64,000 nucleotides of DNA from Cepaea nemoralis (GCA_014155875.1 JACEFZ010017671.1:341001-405000); one strand, 5' to 3'; positions 1 to 11,800 are shown, counted from the stretch's first letter. The notes: a model not told the origin generated them from the letters alone. A program made the numbers and translations.

Positions 1-101
1 GCGAAAAACAACCACGGACAGATGCAAAAGCATTCCACGCGAAATTCACAGCTCAGTGTCGCGCCACGAACTCACTCAGTAGCAGGGCGACGGAACCATA
101 G
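1..101 (-). repeat. Dispersed repeat, copy 1
   Basis: The reverse complement of this stretch closely matches 30366-30471, including the shared run TTCCGTCGCCCTGCTACTGA and a similar continuation. The two copies are in opposite orientation. No reading frame runs through it. I do not recognise the family. Bases 102-590 after it hold no gene or clear repeat that I can name. Confidence 0.7.
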
Positions 102-589
102 CCTCCTTAGTCGCCTCTTACGACGTGCATGGTAGGCAACAGTATTACTATTCTTTGCTCCCCCGTATGGGCCCCGGCAACACACGGGCGAAGTTAGTCA
201 AGTGTTCTGTGGTATTCCATAATGGCTCTTTAAATTTTAAAGATATTCTTTATTAATGATGTAAAATATCTTTTCTTAGGCCACAAATCCAATATAAAGT
301 GGTGAGTTCAAATCAAAGCTTTACACTTTTATAATACGTAATGTCGTTATCTGGCAATACCAGATCTATTTGAATGCTAGCCTGTCTTCCCATCCCCTGT
401 GTGTTTGTCAATGGCATCTGTTAATCTTTTCAGAAAGATACTTCTGAATATTTTCCCAGGAGCTGATAGTATTACAGTATTACTATATAATTTCAACACC
501 CCTGCAGGTCATTAGTCTCTGGCAGCTTTCACCAGACCTCCTTCTCTCCACTCTGCCGGCATTTCTTCAGTCTCCCAGACTACTAAGAA

Positions 590-1010
590 TTGTGTTAAGT
601 TATTCAGTTGTTTATACTGGCGTTAATAGATTATGTTGGTATAACAAAGTTTTAAGACGCATCTTTGGGCCCATTAGGGATACACAAAGTGGAGAGTGGA
701 AAAGAAGAAGTAACAAAGACATTTATGATCTGTTTAAGTCCCCGCTAATCAATGGTATCATGAAGGCTAATAGACTACAATGGCTGGGGCATATAGAAAG
801 AATGGAAGATAATAGGGAAACAAAACTTGCTTACACTCAGAAAATAAATGACCGTAAACCTGGGGTAGACCAAGAAGACGGTGGAGAGATAATACATATA
901 CAGACCTACAAGCACTTGGAATCAATGACTGGCAAGAGAAGGTCAACCAGAGAGCCGAATGGAGACGGATTGTATCTGCAGCAAAGAACCTCAATGGCTC
1001 GGAACGCTGA
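590..1010 (+). pseudogene. Non-LTR retrotransposon, C-terminal fragment
   Basis: The translation shows the tail that follows the reverse transcriptase in RTE-like LINEs: VLRRIFGPI, then RLQWLGHIERM, then a GRPRRRW-like basic stretch, then an end reading DLQALGINDWQEKV and RAEWRRIVSAAKNLNGSER before TGA at 1008-1010. A frameshift near 885 moves the last third into a second frame, so this is a dead copy. A short GAA repeat (about 1009-1026) follows and is a plausible 3' tail. Everything upstream of the C-terminal region is missing, as expected from 5' truncation. Confidence 0.75.
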
Positions 1011-1147
1011 AGAAGAAGAAGAAGAATATCTGCGCCAGCAGCTGTGCCCATTCGGCAAAAGTTTGATATGTTTAATAATTTTCTATTTAGATGGTTTCTC
1101 ACAGTTTATATCCAGCTCCACTTCCTTAGGCTGAATATCTGTTGTGA

Positions 1148-1150
<3 letters not shown>

Positions 1151-1202
<52 letters not shown>

Positions 1203-1252
1203 CGTGCGTGCGTGCGTGTGTGTGTGCGTGCGCGCGCTTGCACGCGTGCGCG
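1151..1252. repeat. (TG)n microsatellite grading into (CG/TG)
   Basis: Pure TG for about 45 bases, then a mixed TGCG tract. A reading frame across it is cysteine/valine-only and spurious. Confidence 0.95.
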
Positions 1253-1485
1253 TTTTGAGGGCTGGTCTTTTCAGAAGTTCCTCTAAGTAGATCCTAACTG
1301 TTAATTAAATCGTTAATGTTGGTGAGGACTTTCCCCATTACCGTGTTGTATCAATCTACCTGCTTGATTATATTTCCCTGCTATGTCATTTGGTGGCGCT
1401 GGTTTCTGAAGGTCTCCGAGGCCTACTGTCGCTACTGTTACTTTTGTCTGTCCTGCTGTATCATTCACATAATGTCTTGTAATGT

Positions 1486-1703
1486 CTTGAAGGAGGGGTA
1501 TGCCTGGGAAGACAGGAAGAGGAATGCCAAAGAGAAGATGGGTGCAGGATGTGGCGGATGATCTCCAGATGGGTGTATCGGACACGGGACAGCTTGCTTG
1601 TGATCCAGAAGTTTTCCGGAAGGTTGTTAATGGGAGAGAGGTTCTGCAAAGGACATGCTTCTGAATGAATGAATGAATGAATGAATTAATTAATTAATTA
1701 ATC
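1486..1703 (+). pseudogene. Non-LTR family C, 3' terminal fragment with (GAAT)n tail
   Basis: Encodes a PKRRWVQDVADDLQMGVSD-type segment followed by FRKVVNGREVLQRTCF and a stop, then GAAT repeats. The same protein end (RPKKRWVQDVVDGLQIGVSD ... DMLLNA) occurs on the minus strand at 49482-49745, so both belong to one family. Only the last ~60 residues remain here. The tetranucleotide tail is typical of non-LTR elements whose 3' ends carry short repeats. Confidence 0.7.
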
Positions 1704-1840
1704 AGCCCCTATCAGCTGTCGATGAGTTCGACGTATTCGAGCGGCTTACCTGTGCGCTGAGGGCTGGGTAGTGGGTTCATTTTACACACGGGGTCATTTG
1801 GAACTGAACGTTTATTTTATGTTCAGAAGGCAATGGCAAA
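1704..1840 (+). mobile_element. SINE-like fragment with tRNA-type head
   Basis: A tRNA-like promoter pattern is visible: TTCGAGCGGCT resembles an A box and GTGGGTTCA a weak B box. It is followed by the body segment ending GTTCAGAAGGCAATGGCAAAC, shared with the other SINE copies in this window. Truncated where it meets the next LINE fragment. Confidence 0.5.
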
Positions 1841-2215
1841 CTCCATCCATCCATCTTGTGCCATGCCGGTAAGCGTGGATAGTCATGATTCGCCATTTCA
1901 CTCGATCACCAAAGTCGTGGATCAGCTCAATGTTCTTGTCTCGCCCATGCCACGTGGTAACCATCCAGATGTTTACTCCTCTGTCTTCCCCTTGTTCTCT
2001 TCCTCTCTATCTTGCCAGTTGTCACCAAATTCTCTAATTTATTTCTTCTCATAACATGTCCAAAAATTTTGACTGTCTACGTCTAATTTCTCTAATCAAT
2101 TTCCTATTTTCATTTATTTCTTGTAAGACTTGTTCGTTATTTTTTCTGTCTGTCCATTGTATTCTTTGCATTCTCCTCAGAAACCACATTTCCACAGCCA
2201 TTAGATGTTTTTGAG
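1835..2215 (-). pseudogene. RTE-like family A, C-terminal fragment
   Basis: On the minus strand this encodes KHLMAVEMWFLRRMQRIQWTDRK ... RKLIREIRRRQSKFLDML, the conserved stretch downstream of the RT palm, then degenerates to a stop-riddled version of the C-terminus seen intact at 21218-21493. 5' truncated and frameshifted. Confidence 0.75.
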
Positions 2216-2302
2216 CTTGACTAATGGCAAACTTGTGAAGGTAAAATTGCCAAGAAAATAAACTTGGTTTTATCGCAACGTCCGGCAAAGGATATGCAAC
2301 AG
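2216..2302 (+). mobile_element. SINE-A tail fragment
   Basis: Matches the 3' body of the SINE-A copies: an AATGGCAAAC-type segment, AAAATTGCCAAGAAAATAAAC, then CGCAACGTCCGGCAAAGGATATGCAA in broken form. The tRNA head is missing. Confidence 0.55.
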
Positions 2303-2539
2303 TGTATCACATTTCAAAGTTGTGTTATTAGCTTCTGTGTATTGTTCATGGGCTCTACCATTAGCAGCTCTGTTTTTGATATTCTTTACATTTGCTTTTA
2401 TAAGTGTTCTTTCTTCTAGTATTGACGTCTGTGGCTTAGGGGTAGTGATCACATTTTCAGAATTCCGATATACCATATTTTTCATACATATATTTTTTTG
2501 GGAAGCAGATCGCTTTGCGTTGATTTTCACAATATCAGC

Positions 2540-2650
2540 AGCGGCAATTCAGCAAGCAGTGGCAAAATGCTGAACATACAATTGCCATAAAATCACAAAA
2601 GCTAATAAATGCTAGAGTTTATTGCGACTTCCTGCAAATGGCATTCAACT
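2540..2650 (+). mobile_element. SINE-A tail fragment, diverged
   Basis: The order CAGCAAGCAGTGGCAAAATGCTGAAC, ATTGCCATAAAATCAC, TTTATTGCGACTTCCTGCA follows the SINE-A body with many substitutions. No head is present. Confidence 0.45.
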
Positions 2651-2869
2651 AAATGTATTTGTCTTCTAGTTGTTGAGATCTTTGAACCTTATTTGTGAGT
2701 TATGTTTCCGTTGCCTGTATCCAAGGACTTCTATACATGATCCAGTCCAGTAGCTTGTAACCTGCATCCGGCACGACAAGGCTTCGCGTCTACTAACTAT
2801 TACAGGACCTGGTACTTGCTACAGACCGTGACAGATTATAATATAAGAAACCATAATCAGAAGGCTACG

Positions 2870-3056
2870 AGGGTGGCAGAACATTAAGATGGCAGACTTG
2901 ATGATGTAGAAACTGGAAGTAAAAAGTGAATGGACGAAAGCAAAGAACCAGTTTTGTTTCAGGTGGTACGGATAAGCGTTGATACAGAACACTGAGATGT
3001 GTGGAGAGCCATGAACGCCTACATCACCTGGCATGGCACTTGATGATGATGAGTAG
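2870..3056 (+). pseudogene. RTE-like family B, 3' end fragment
   Basis: The last residues read LWRAMNAYITWHGT then stop and a GATGATGATGA tail. This is the same ending as the family B element at 3183-6560 (LWRAMNAYASRHGT). The upstream part is too decayed to read. It lies in opposite orientation to, and about 130 bases from, the next element. Confidence 0.65.
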
Positions 3057-3204
3057 GACAAAAAGAACATAAAATTAGTTGTATGTCCTCTACAGGACGC
3101 TACTATCTACCCCCACATTTATCGGTTGTTTGTGATTGACGAGAGACAATGTTACTTCAGTAGTTTGCTTTTAAACGGCCTTCGCTTCATCATCATCATC
3201 ATCA

Positions 3205-5190
3205 TCAAGTGCCGTGCCGGCTGGCGTAGGCGTTCATGGCTCTCCATAGATCTCGGTCTTTGGTTTTCTGGATCAACTCTGCTGCTGATATTCCTCCATG
3301 CCACCGTCTCAATCCATCCAGCATCACTTCTCTTGGTCTACCTCTGCCTCTCTTCCCCTCGATCTTTCCAGTTGTTACGATGTTCTCCAATGCCTCTCTT
3401 CTCATCACATGACCGAGGAAAGCTGTTTGTCTCTGTCTTATTGTTGTATATAATGTTCTAGTTTCATTAGCCTGTTTCAGGCAGTCGTCGTTAGTTACTC
3501 TGGCAGTCCAAGGAATTCGCAACATTCGTCTCAGAGATGTGGTTCCTCAGGAACCACATCTCCGTTGCTTCTAATTTCTTCTTAATTTGTTCATTTACAT
3601 TCCAAGATTCACTGTCATACAGCAAAACTGGTTCTACATAGCATTTCAGCACTCTCTTTCTTACATTCAGTGATAGTGACTTATTGCATAAGATACTCTT
3701 CATTTTCTGAAATGCGGCTTTTGCCTGCCCTATTCTGCTCCTAATCTCTGTTGTACATCTTCCATCTGATGTTATAAATGCCCCTAGGTATCTAAAATTA
3801 TCAACTTGGTTAAGGATGTTCCCTTCTATTTCTATGTCACATTTTGGTGTCCCCATTTTCTTTGATATTACCATTGTTACTGTTTTCTTGATATTCAAGG
3901 AGAGTCCTTTCCTTGCACTCTCTGTTACTACAACGTCTAATAATTGTTGTAGGTCTGTTGAATTATCCGCCACCAATACTGTGTCATCTGCATAGCGTAT
4001 ATTATTTATATTATAACCTCCAACTAGTATTCCTGGCATCTGTTTGATCTCTCTCATTATTACTTCGCTATACAGGGAGAAAAGATCTGGTGACAAGACA
4101 CATCCTTGTCGTACTCCTAGCTTTATCTGTTCGTAACTACCCTCTTTATTTCCCATTTTAATTGCTGCTACTTGGTTCCAGTAAATATTCTTTATTATTC
4201 TTAAATCTTTTCCATCGGTGTTGATATCTTCCAACATTTTAATCAGTTCATCATGTTTTACTTTATCAAATGCCTTAGTATAATCTATGAAGCACAAATA
4301 TATGTCTCTCTGTTTCTCTATTGACCTTTCTATTAGTGTCCGTAATGTATAAATTGCATTGTTTGTGCCCTTTCCTTCCATAAATCCATACTGTTCTTCA
4401 CTAATTTCCATTTTTATTTCCTTTTTGGTTCTTCTCATTATGATTCTGAGTAGAAGCTTAGTGATATGGTTTATAAGTTTGATTGTACGAAAATCTTCAC
4501 AATCAATTGTTCCTGGTCTTTTTGGTATAGCTATAAATACAGATTTCAGCATATCACTGGGTAAATATCCACTGCTGTAAATATCATTCAACATTTTGGT
4601 TAATATATCTACTCCAAATTCTCCCAATACTTCTAATTCTTCTATTGTGATTTCATCTGGCCCAGCTGTTTTTCCTTTCTTCATACGTTTCATAGCGTCA
4701 GCGACTTCTTCTTTCAGAATAGGTGGACCTTCTAAGTTACTATTTTCTGTTAATTCTTCCCTTTCTCCTTCATATAATTCTCTTATATACTCATTCCACC
4801 TCTTCATTATAGCATCTTCCTCTAATATTATCTTTCCTGTTTTTGATTTCAAACACCTTGTATTTATTCTTATTTTTTTTCCTGTAAGCTCACTGATTTG
4901 TCTGTGCATATGTTTTGTATCTTTAATGGAATTTAATTCAATTCTTTTGCATTGCTCGTTTAACCAACTTTCTTTAGCCTTCCCACATTTATCTTTTATT
5001 TCTTTATTTATCTTAGCATATTCTTGTTTGTCATTTTTACTCTGTTTTCTTTTGTCCATCAGTTTTCAGATATCTTCATTCATCCATTTTTTCTTAGCTA
5101 TTTTGCCTCTCTCCGGTAATACTTCTTTGCTAGTTTGATGAATGGAGTCCCTTAACATTTCCCATTGTTCATCTATACTCTGTATTTTAG
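3205..5190 (-). pseudogene. Family B reverse transcriptase and C-terminal domain
   Basis: A 522-residue frame (3491-5059) carries the RT core: AGPDEITIE, FIAIPKRPGTIDCEDFRTI, QYGFMEGKGTNNAI, FIDYTKAFDKVKHD (about 4255-4297), GVRQGCVLSPDLFSLY and the catalytic YADD at 3983-3994. After a frameshift near 3500 the frame continues as MLRIPWTARVTND, FLGHVMRREALENIV, KRGRGRPREVMLDGLRRW and ends AYASRHGT at 3205. One stop near 5066 separates it from preceding coding sequence. Catalytic aspartates are intact; only the frame is damaged. Confidence 0.88.
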
Positions 5191-6321
5191 TTATTGCATT
5201 GTACCTATTTTCACAGTCACTCTGTATTGTTCTTGCATTTCTTTATCTATTTTCAGAACCTCTTTATTAAGTCTCATGTTCTTAACCATCTTTTTCCCTC
5301 TCTTTAATCTTACTTTTATTTGTCCACATAGTGGTACATGATCACTATTACAGTCAGCACCAGGCATTGTCTTTACATTAATTAAAGCATTTCTAAATCT
5401 TTTATTAATTAGTATGTAGTCAATTTGGTTGCGTATTTTCTTATCAGGGCTTATCCATGTGTACAGTCGTCTTTTATGGTGTTTAAACCATGTGTTTCCA
5501 ATTATCATATCATTGATATTTGCCCATTCTATTAGATTTTCCCCTCTTTCATTTCTTGTACCTAAACCATAATTCCCCACTACATCCTCCATTTTTCCCT
5601 TTCCTACTTTTGCATTAAAATCACCAAGTATTATCTTTATTTCTTGTGATCCAATTTGAGCCATCGCCATTTCTATTTCGTCGTAAAAGTGTTGTATTTC
5701 TTCATCACTACTGCTTGCTGATGGTGCATATACTTGTATAATATTTATGTCTATTGGTTTGCCTTTGATTTTTACCATAATAACTCTATCTTAAATACAG
5801 TATCCATTAATTGACTTGGCTGTTTTTTCGTCTAATATTATTCCTACACCTTATTCATGTGTATCCCCTCCAGAATAAATTATTGTGTGGTTGTCAGCTA
5901 TAATTTTGCCCGATCCCTTCCATCTCATCTCACTAACGCCTAGTATATTCATTTTCATGCTATCCATCTCTCTTAGAACATTGGTCAACTTTCCTAGCTC
6001 ATTTAATGTCCTAACATTCCATGTTCCTACTCTAAATTTATTTATTTTAGTTAAGATTTTGCCATCAGTAGCTGGATGACGGTCTGGTGTCACCTGTGGC
6101 TCATGACTGTCCCTACCGGACGAGGATGTCCTAAGACAGCCATTAACGTCCTTCACTAACTTTGATATATGTTTTGCCATGAAGTCTTGGGAAGATAATG
6201 TGGTGGTTTCCCCTTGCCTTCCACATTCACTTGGTGGTCTTTTTACCTCTGCCTTTGACAGCCATTTCCGACTGTAAGGACAAGTGAGTGCCCTGCTCTG
6301 CTCAGCTGCAGAGTTGTCCAC
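5191..6321 (-). pseudogene. Family B endonuclease domain (ORF2 N-terminal part)
   Basis: Conserved endonuclease signatures appear in order on the minus strand: GTWNVRTLNE, SEMRWKGSGKI, QVYAPSASSSD, LGDFNAKVG (about 5604-5630), RRLYTWISPD, RNQIDYILI and the catalytic SDHVPL. By homology with other LINE endonucleases this domain nicks target DNA to prime reverse transcription. Stops at about 5850 (just after YSGGDTHE) and near 5790 split it into two frames, and a shift near 5200 separates it from the RT. The N-terminal ~80 residues before GTWNVRTL (from 6321) have no recognisable domain. Confidence 0.85.
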
Positions 6322-6564
6322 TTATTCCGGTGGATACTCGGTCCCCAGAGCTGTGTTAGCCACACCGTGGTGTGTTTCCATCCTCTACCGCGGGGAGGTG
6401 CAGTTGGGATTTTCCCTTCATAAAGTTATGGTCTCTGACCAAACCTCTCCAGTACTTTTGAAGCCTTCGCTTCAGAGCATCGAAATCAACGCAAAGTGGT
6501 CTGCTTCCGAATCGCCCGCAACTGATTTGGAACTCTGGACTCTGTATCACGGTAACATTATGAA

Positions 6565-6745
6565 ACCTCCGGGTTCGTCATTGACTTGGTGACGTAAATT
6601 ACAAGTACTTCTGAAGTCGGAGTGGGTTCGCCTGATGGCAAGGGGCTCTGCTAATAGGGAAATCTAATCCACACGCAAAATTTAGTCAATCACTACTATA
6701 AATAGTGTGTATAGACTACGCTTGAGGTCAAAGCGTGTGAGAGCA
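6565..6745 (+). mobile_element. SINE-B body fragment
   Basis: Shares with 32252-32560 and 24140-24350 the order GAAGTCGGAGTGGGTTC, TAATAGGGAAA, ATCCACAC, CAGTCAAT-like, and CTACGCTTGAG. The tRNA-like head is missing; the element abuts the 5' end of the family B LINE. Confidence 0.65.
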
Positions 6746-6821
6746 AACAAACAAAAAACAAAAACTCCGGGTCTCACCACCCCTTAAACCACAGCGCAGA
6801 CCAAACAAGGTTATCAACATC

Positions 6822-7068
6822 ATTACGTTCCGTGGCGAAGGCGTTACAGACGCAGTTCGTGATCCCGCATACCCATGTTCGAACCACATCTGCGCGCGAT
6901 TTGGCAGCAGACCGCGTTACGTTGTTTTTTTTTACGAAATGGTATGGGTGCCGGTCGTTCAGAAAGCAATGGTAAACAACTCAACGTAAATTTGCCAATA
7001 AATCACAACAGCAAAAAAAAAAAATGCTGATATTGACTGCAACGTCCTGTAAAAGGATATGCAACTAA
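6822..7068 (+). mobile_element. SINE-A, full-length copy
   Basis: tRNA-derived head with A-box-like TGGCGAAGGCG and B-box-like GTTCGAACC, then body landmarks GATTTGGCAGCAGACCGCG, GGTATGGGTGCCGG, TTCAGAAAGCAATGG, AATTTGCCAATAAATCAC and end GTCCTGTAAAAGGATATGCA. Presumably transcribed by RNA polymerase III from its own internal promoter and mobilised by a LINE. Other SINE-A copies: 20366, 20958, 21580, 23600, 25316, 26445, 37140, 37209, 45521, 53105, 58055. Confidence 0.8.
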
Positions 7069-7072
7069 CTTT

Positions 7073-7195
7073 TTCATCATCAAGTGCCAGGCTGGCTGGC
7101 GTAAGCGTTCATGCCTCCACAGATTTCGGTCTTTGGTGTTCTGGATCAGCTCTTCTGATGATATTCTTCCATACCACCGTCTATATAGTTATAGA
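7073..7195 (-). pseudogene. RTE-like family B, 3' terminal scrap
   Basis: About 120 bases match the last part of the family B element (compare 3188-3310): CATCATCAAGTGCC, GGCGTAAGCGTTCATG, CGGTCTTTGGTGTTCTGGAT. Extreme 5' truncation. Bases 7196-7620 hold no gene I can see. Confidence 0.7.
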
Positions 7196-7618
7196 GCCAT
7201 AAAAAAAGGAAGTAAGGCAACTAGAAATAATATAGATAAGGAAAAAAAAAAGATAGAAAGTGTGTCTGTAAATTTCCCATCATAAATCATGAAAACTCCA
7301 CCTTCCCTTAAATCGATGAACTTCTGCGTGTAGTTTTATGCGAAACAATTTGTTTTTATTTAATTCGAAACCGAGTTTTTCACGCAGTTCCGTAATAACT
7401 GACACGGGAACACATTTATTTACAAAATAATTTAAGAAGAAACATTGCAAGTATAACGTTTTGAAGGAGATAGTTTATGGCGACCGGTTGTAGAGGGAAG
7501 GTGATTGTCACGCCTGGAAACATTGTCTCCCTTTCCCACCCCTTCAAGAAAATAATTAGATTTTTCATCGGTTGATGTGATGGATCCTCGCTTTCTTCTC
7601 TCCCTCTTTCACTCATTG

Positions 7619-7619
<1 letters not shown>

Positions 7620-7710
<91 letters not shown>

Positions 7711-7722
7711 CCCTCTCCCTCC
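7620..7722. repeat. (TC)n microsatellite
   Basis: About 90 bases of pure TC followed by a C-rich tract. Confidence 0.97.
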
Positions 7723-7811
7723 CTCTGAATAATGTCACGAGACTTTATGGTTTCATTTGCCATATTGTCGTTGTAGCTTTCATTGTTGTCACCATTATTA
7801 TTGTAAACACT

Positions 7812-7828
7812 ACAGTCTTCACGGTCAC

Positions 7829-7862
<34 letters not shown>

Positions 7863-7876
7863 GTTATTATTATTAT
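7812..7876. repeat. (ATT)n microsatellite
   Basis: ATT repeats with minor interruptions. The Asn or Tyr runs in frames across it are spurious. Bases 7880-8200 are AT-rich with no gene. Confidence 0.95.
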
Positions 7877-8204
7877 CGACGACGCTGTTGTTGCCGCTGG
7901 TTCCCCTGTGCAGTGTACGCACCTTTGTTGATTTGTGTTATACTAAATTAAATATTTATAATTATTATTTTGTAAATTATCTTTGTTGTGTAGTGGACTG
8001 TATTTTTTCTGTTACTGCTTTTGTTTTTTCTGTTACTGCTTTTGTAAACACCCTTTATCGATATTGATTTACTAGTTTTATTTTTCTTTTTCAAACCAGT
8101 TTAAAAAAAAAATTTATATAGGTTAATGTAAACTTCTAATAATTACCAGACAGAAATTACAATGCATTCCCATGATGTTTTAAATGTAAAGTCTTTGCAA
8201 TATA

Positions 8205-8412
8205 ATCATTAGAGCACTGGGGCATAGATGCTAGAGCACTTCCATCGTTGCCGTTAGGTTCTGTGTCACAGAAGTGAGAATGCGTGATTGTTGTCGTCCG
8301 GGCACTGGATCATAAATTTTGGAGCACGGGATCGTATTTGTTAGAGCACTGGATCATAGTTGTTAGAGCTCTGGATCATAGTTGTTAGAGCATTAGATCA
8401 TAGGTGCTAAAG
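8205..8412. repeat. 22-bp satellite, left segment
   Basis: Diverged units of the large satellite (TTAGAGCACTGGATCATAG...) lead up to a transposon insertion. Units here are irregular, with several lacking the GATC core, as expected for an array edge. Confidence 0.85.
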
Positions 8413-8806
8413 CAGTGGTTCTCTACCTTTTTTGATTTTTTGACCCATGCCCCCCTTCACCATATTTTCAGAACGTCATTCCCCCCTTTCGTATTTCCTA
8501 CCTAAAAATCCCGCCCCTACACTGTATACGTAATAATGGAAGCAACATTTAATATCACATGCTACAACAAGTCTAGACGTCCATATAAAACATGATTTGT
8601 GAGTCTACTTACTTTATAAATTGAATTTTAGAAGGGTGAGTCGTACAGAACTGTACAGTATGAAGGGAAAAAACAATATCAAGTAATCGGTCCCTGTATT
8701 AACGCGATCTTGAAATAATCTTAATTCCCCCCCCTCCCCCCCCTTTACACTGGAATCCCTAAGATTCACCCCTGGGGAGGAATTCCCCACCGGTTGAGAA
8801 CCACTG
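8413..8806. mobile_element. hAT-type non-autonomous transposon inserted in the satellite
   Basis: Terminal inverted repeats CAGTGGTTCTCTACC at the left and GGTTGAGAACCACTG at the right are the classic ends of many hAT elements. The flanking octamers TGCTAAAG and TGCTACGG are a plausible decayed 8-bp target duplication. The 394-bp interior is C- and T-rich with no transposase frame, so it would have needed a transposase in trans. Confidence 0.85.
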
Positions 8807-11800
8807 TGCTACGGCATAGGATTATAGTTGCTAGAGCACTGGATCATAGTTGTTAGAGCACTGGATCATAGTTGTTAGAGCACTGGATCATAGTTGTTAG
8901 AGCACAGGACTTTAGTTGTTAGAGCACTGGATCATAGTTGCTAGAGCACTGGATCATAGTTGTTAGAGCACTGGATCATAGTTGTTAGAGCACTGGATCA
9001 TAGTTGTTAGAGCACTGGATCATAGTTGTTAGAGCACTGGATCATAGTTGTTAGAGCACTGGATCATAGTTGTTAGAGCACTGGATCATAGTTGTTAGAG
9101 CACTGGATCATAGTTGTTAGAGCACTGGATCATAGTTGTTAGAGCACTGGATCATAGTTGTTAGAGCACTGGATCATAGTTGTTAGAGCACTGGATCATA
9201 GTAGTTAGAGCACTGGATCATAGTTGTTAGAGCACTGGATCATATTTGTTAGAACACAGGACTTTAGTTGTTAGAGCACTGGATCATAGTTGCTAGAGCA
9301 CTGGATCATAGTTGTTAGAGCACTGGATCATAGTTGTTAGAGCACTGGATCAAAGTTGTTAGAGCATAGGATCATAGTTGTTAGAGATTAGGATCATAGT
9401 TGTTAGTGCTTAGATAGGATCATAGTTGTTAGAGAATAGGATCATAGTTGTTAGAGCATAGATAGGATCATAGTTGTTAGAGAATAGGATCATAGTTGTT
9501 ATAGCATAGATAGGATCATAGTTGTTAGAGAATAGGATCATAGTTGTTATAGCATAGATAGGATCATAGTTGTTAGTGCATAGATAGGATCATAGTTGTT
9601 AGTGCATAGATAGGATCATAGTTGTTAGAGAATAGGATCATAATTGTTAGAGCATAGATAGGGTCATAGTTGTTAGAGCATAGATAGGATCATAGTTGTT
9701 AGAGAATAGGATCATAGTTGTTAGTGCATAGATAGGATCATAGTTGTTAGAGAATAGGATCATAGTTGTTAGAGCATAGATAGGATCATAGTTGTTAGTG
9801 CATAGATAGGATCATAGTTGTTAGAGCATAGATAGGATCATAGTTGTTAGAGCATAGATAGGATCATAGTTGTTAGAGCATAGATAGGATCATAGTTGTT
9901 AGAGCATAGATAGGATCATAGTTGTTAGAGCATAGATAGGATCATAGTTGTTAGAGCATAGATAGGATCATAGTTGTTAGAGCATAGATAGGATCATAGT
10001 TGTTAGTGCATAGATAGGATCATAGTTGTTAGTGCATAGATAGGATCATATTTGTTAGAGCATAGATAGGATCATAGTTGTTAGTGCATAGATAGGATCA
10101 TAGTTGTTAGAGCATAGATAGGATCATAGTTGTTAGAGCATAGATAGGATCATAGTTGTTAGAGCATAGATAGGATCATAGTTGTTAGAGAATAGATAGG
10201 ATCATAGTTGTTAGAGCACAGATAGGATCATAGTTGTTATAACATAGATAGGATCTTAGTTGTTAGAGCATAGATAGGATCATAGTAGTTAGTGCATAGA
10301 TAGGATCATAGTTGTTAGAGCATAGATAGGATCATAGTTGTTAGAGAATAGGATCATAGTTGTTAGTGCATAGATAGGATCATAGTTGTTAGAGAATAGG
10401 ATCATAATTGTTAGAGCATAGATAGGGTCATAGTTGTTAGAGCATAGATAGGATCATAGTTGTTAGTGCATAGATAGGATCATAGTTGTTAGAGAATAGG
10501 ATCATAGCTGTTAGAGCATAGATAGGATCATAGTTGTTAGTGCATAGATAGGATCATAGTTGTTAGAGAATAGGATCATAGTTGTTAGAGAATAGGATCA
10601 TAGTTGTTAGTGCATAGATAGGATCATAGTTGTTAGAGAATAGGATCATAGTTGTTAGTGCATAGATAGGATCATAGTTGTTAGAGAATGGGATCATAGT
10701 TGTTAGAGCATAGATAGGATCATAGTTGTTAGTGCATAGATAGGATCATAGTTGTTAGTGCATAGATAGGATCATAGTTGTTAGAGAATAGGATCATAGT
10801 TGTTAGAGCATAGATAGGGTCATAGTTGTTAGAGAATAGGATCATAGTTGTTAGAGCATAGGATCATAGTTGTTAGAGAATAGGATCATAGTTGTTAGAG
10901 CATAGGATCATAGTTGTTAGAGCATAGATAGGGTCATAGTTGTTAGAGAATAGGATCATAGTTGTTAGAGCATAGGATCATAGTTGTTAGAGCATAGATA
11001 GGGTCATAGTTGTTAGAGAATAGGATCATAGTTTTTAGAGCATAGGATCATAGTTGTTAGAGCATAGGATCATAGTTGTTAGAGCATAGGATCATAGTTG
11101 TTAGAGCATAGGATCATAGTTGTTAGAGAATAGGATCATAGTTGTTAGAGCATAGGATCATAGTTGTTAGAGAATACGATCATAGTTGTTAGAGAATAGG
11201 ATCATAGTTGTTAGAGAATAGGATCATAGTTGTTAGAGAATAAGATCATAGTTGTTAGAGAATAGGATCATAGTTGTTAGAGAATAGGATCATAGTTGTT
11301 AGACCATAGATAGGATCATAGTTGTTAGAGAATAGGATCATAGTTGTTAGAGAATAGGATCATAGTTGTTAGAGAATAGGATCATAGTTGTTAGACCATA
11401 GATAGGATCATAGTTGTTAGAGAATAGGATCATAGTTGTTAGAGAATAGGATCATAGTTGTTAGAGAATAGGATCATAGTTGTTAGAGAATAGGATCATA
11501 GTTGTTAGAGAATAGGATCATAGTTGTTAGAGAATAGGATCATAGTTGTTAGAGAATAGGATCATAGTTGTTAGAGAATAGGATCATAGTTGTTAGAGAA
11601 TAGGATCATAGTTGTTAGAGAATAGGATCATTTGTTAGAGCATAGATAGGATCATAGTTGTTAGAGCATAGGATCATAGTTGTTAGAGAATAGGATCATA
11701 GTTGTTAGAGCATAGGATCATAGTTGTTAGTGAATAGGATCATAGTTGTTAGAGCATAGATAGGATCATAGTTGTTAGTGCATAGGATCATAGTTGTTAG

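Larger units (their letters stand above)
3183..6560 (-). mobile_element. RTE/BovB-like non-LTR retrotransposon, family B, nearly complete
   Basis: A minus-strand element with apurinic-like endonuclease followed by reverse transcriptase and a C-terminal domain. The 3' end is a GATGAT repeat (3188-3208 on plus as CATCAT). The 5' limit is uncertain, about 6330-6560. The layout (single long frame, endonuclease-RT, no RNase H, short-repeat tail) fits the RTE clade; the endonuclease looks like the one that databases often mislabel craniofacial development protein 2. Only about three stops and two frameshifts break the reading frame, so the copy is fairly young. Truncated relatives lie at 2870, 7073 and 29305. 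Confidence 0.85.

Noticed and set aside
5851..6321. Host gene for craniofacial development protein 2
   Set aside because: The similarity is to the LINE endonuclease domain that such annotations were built on; it is joined to an RT.
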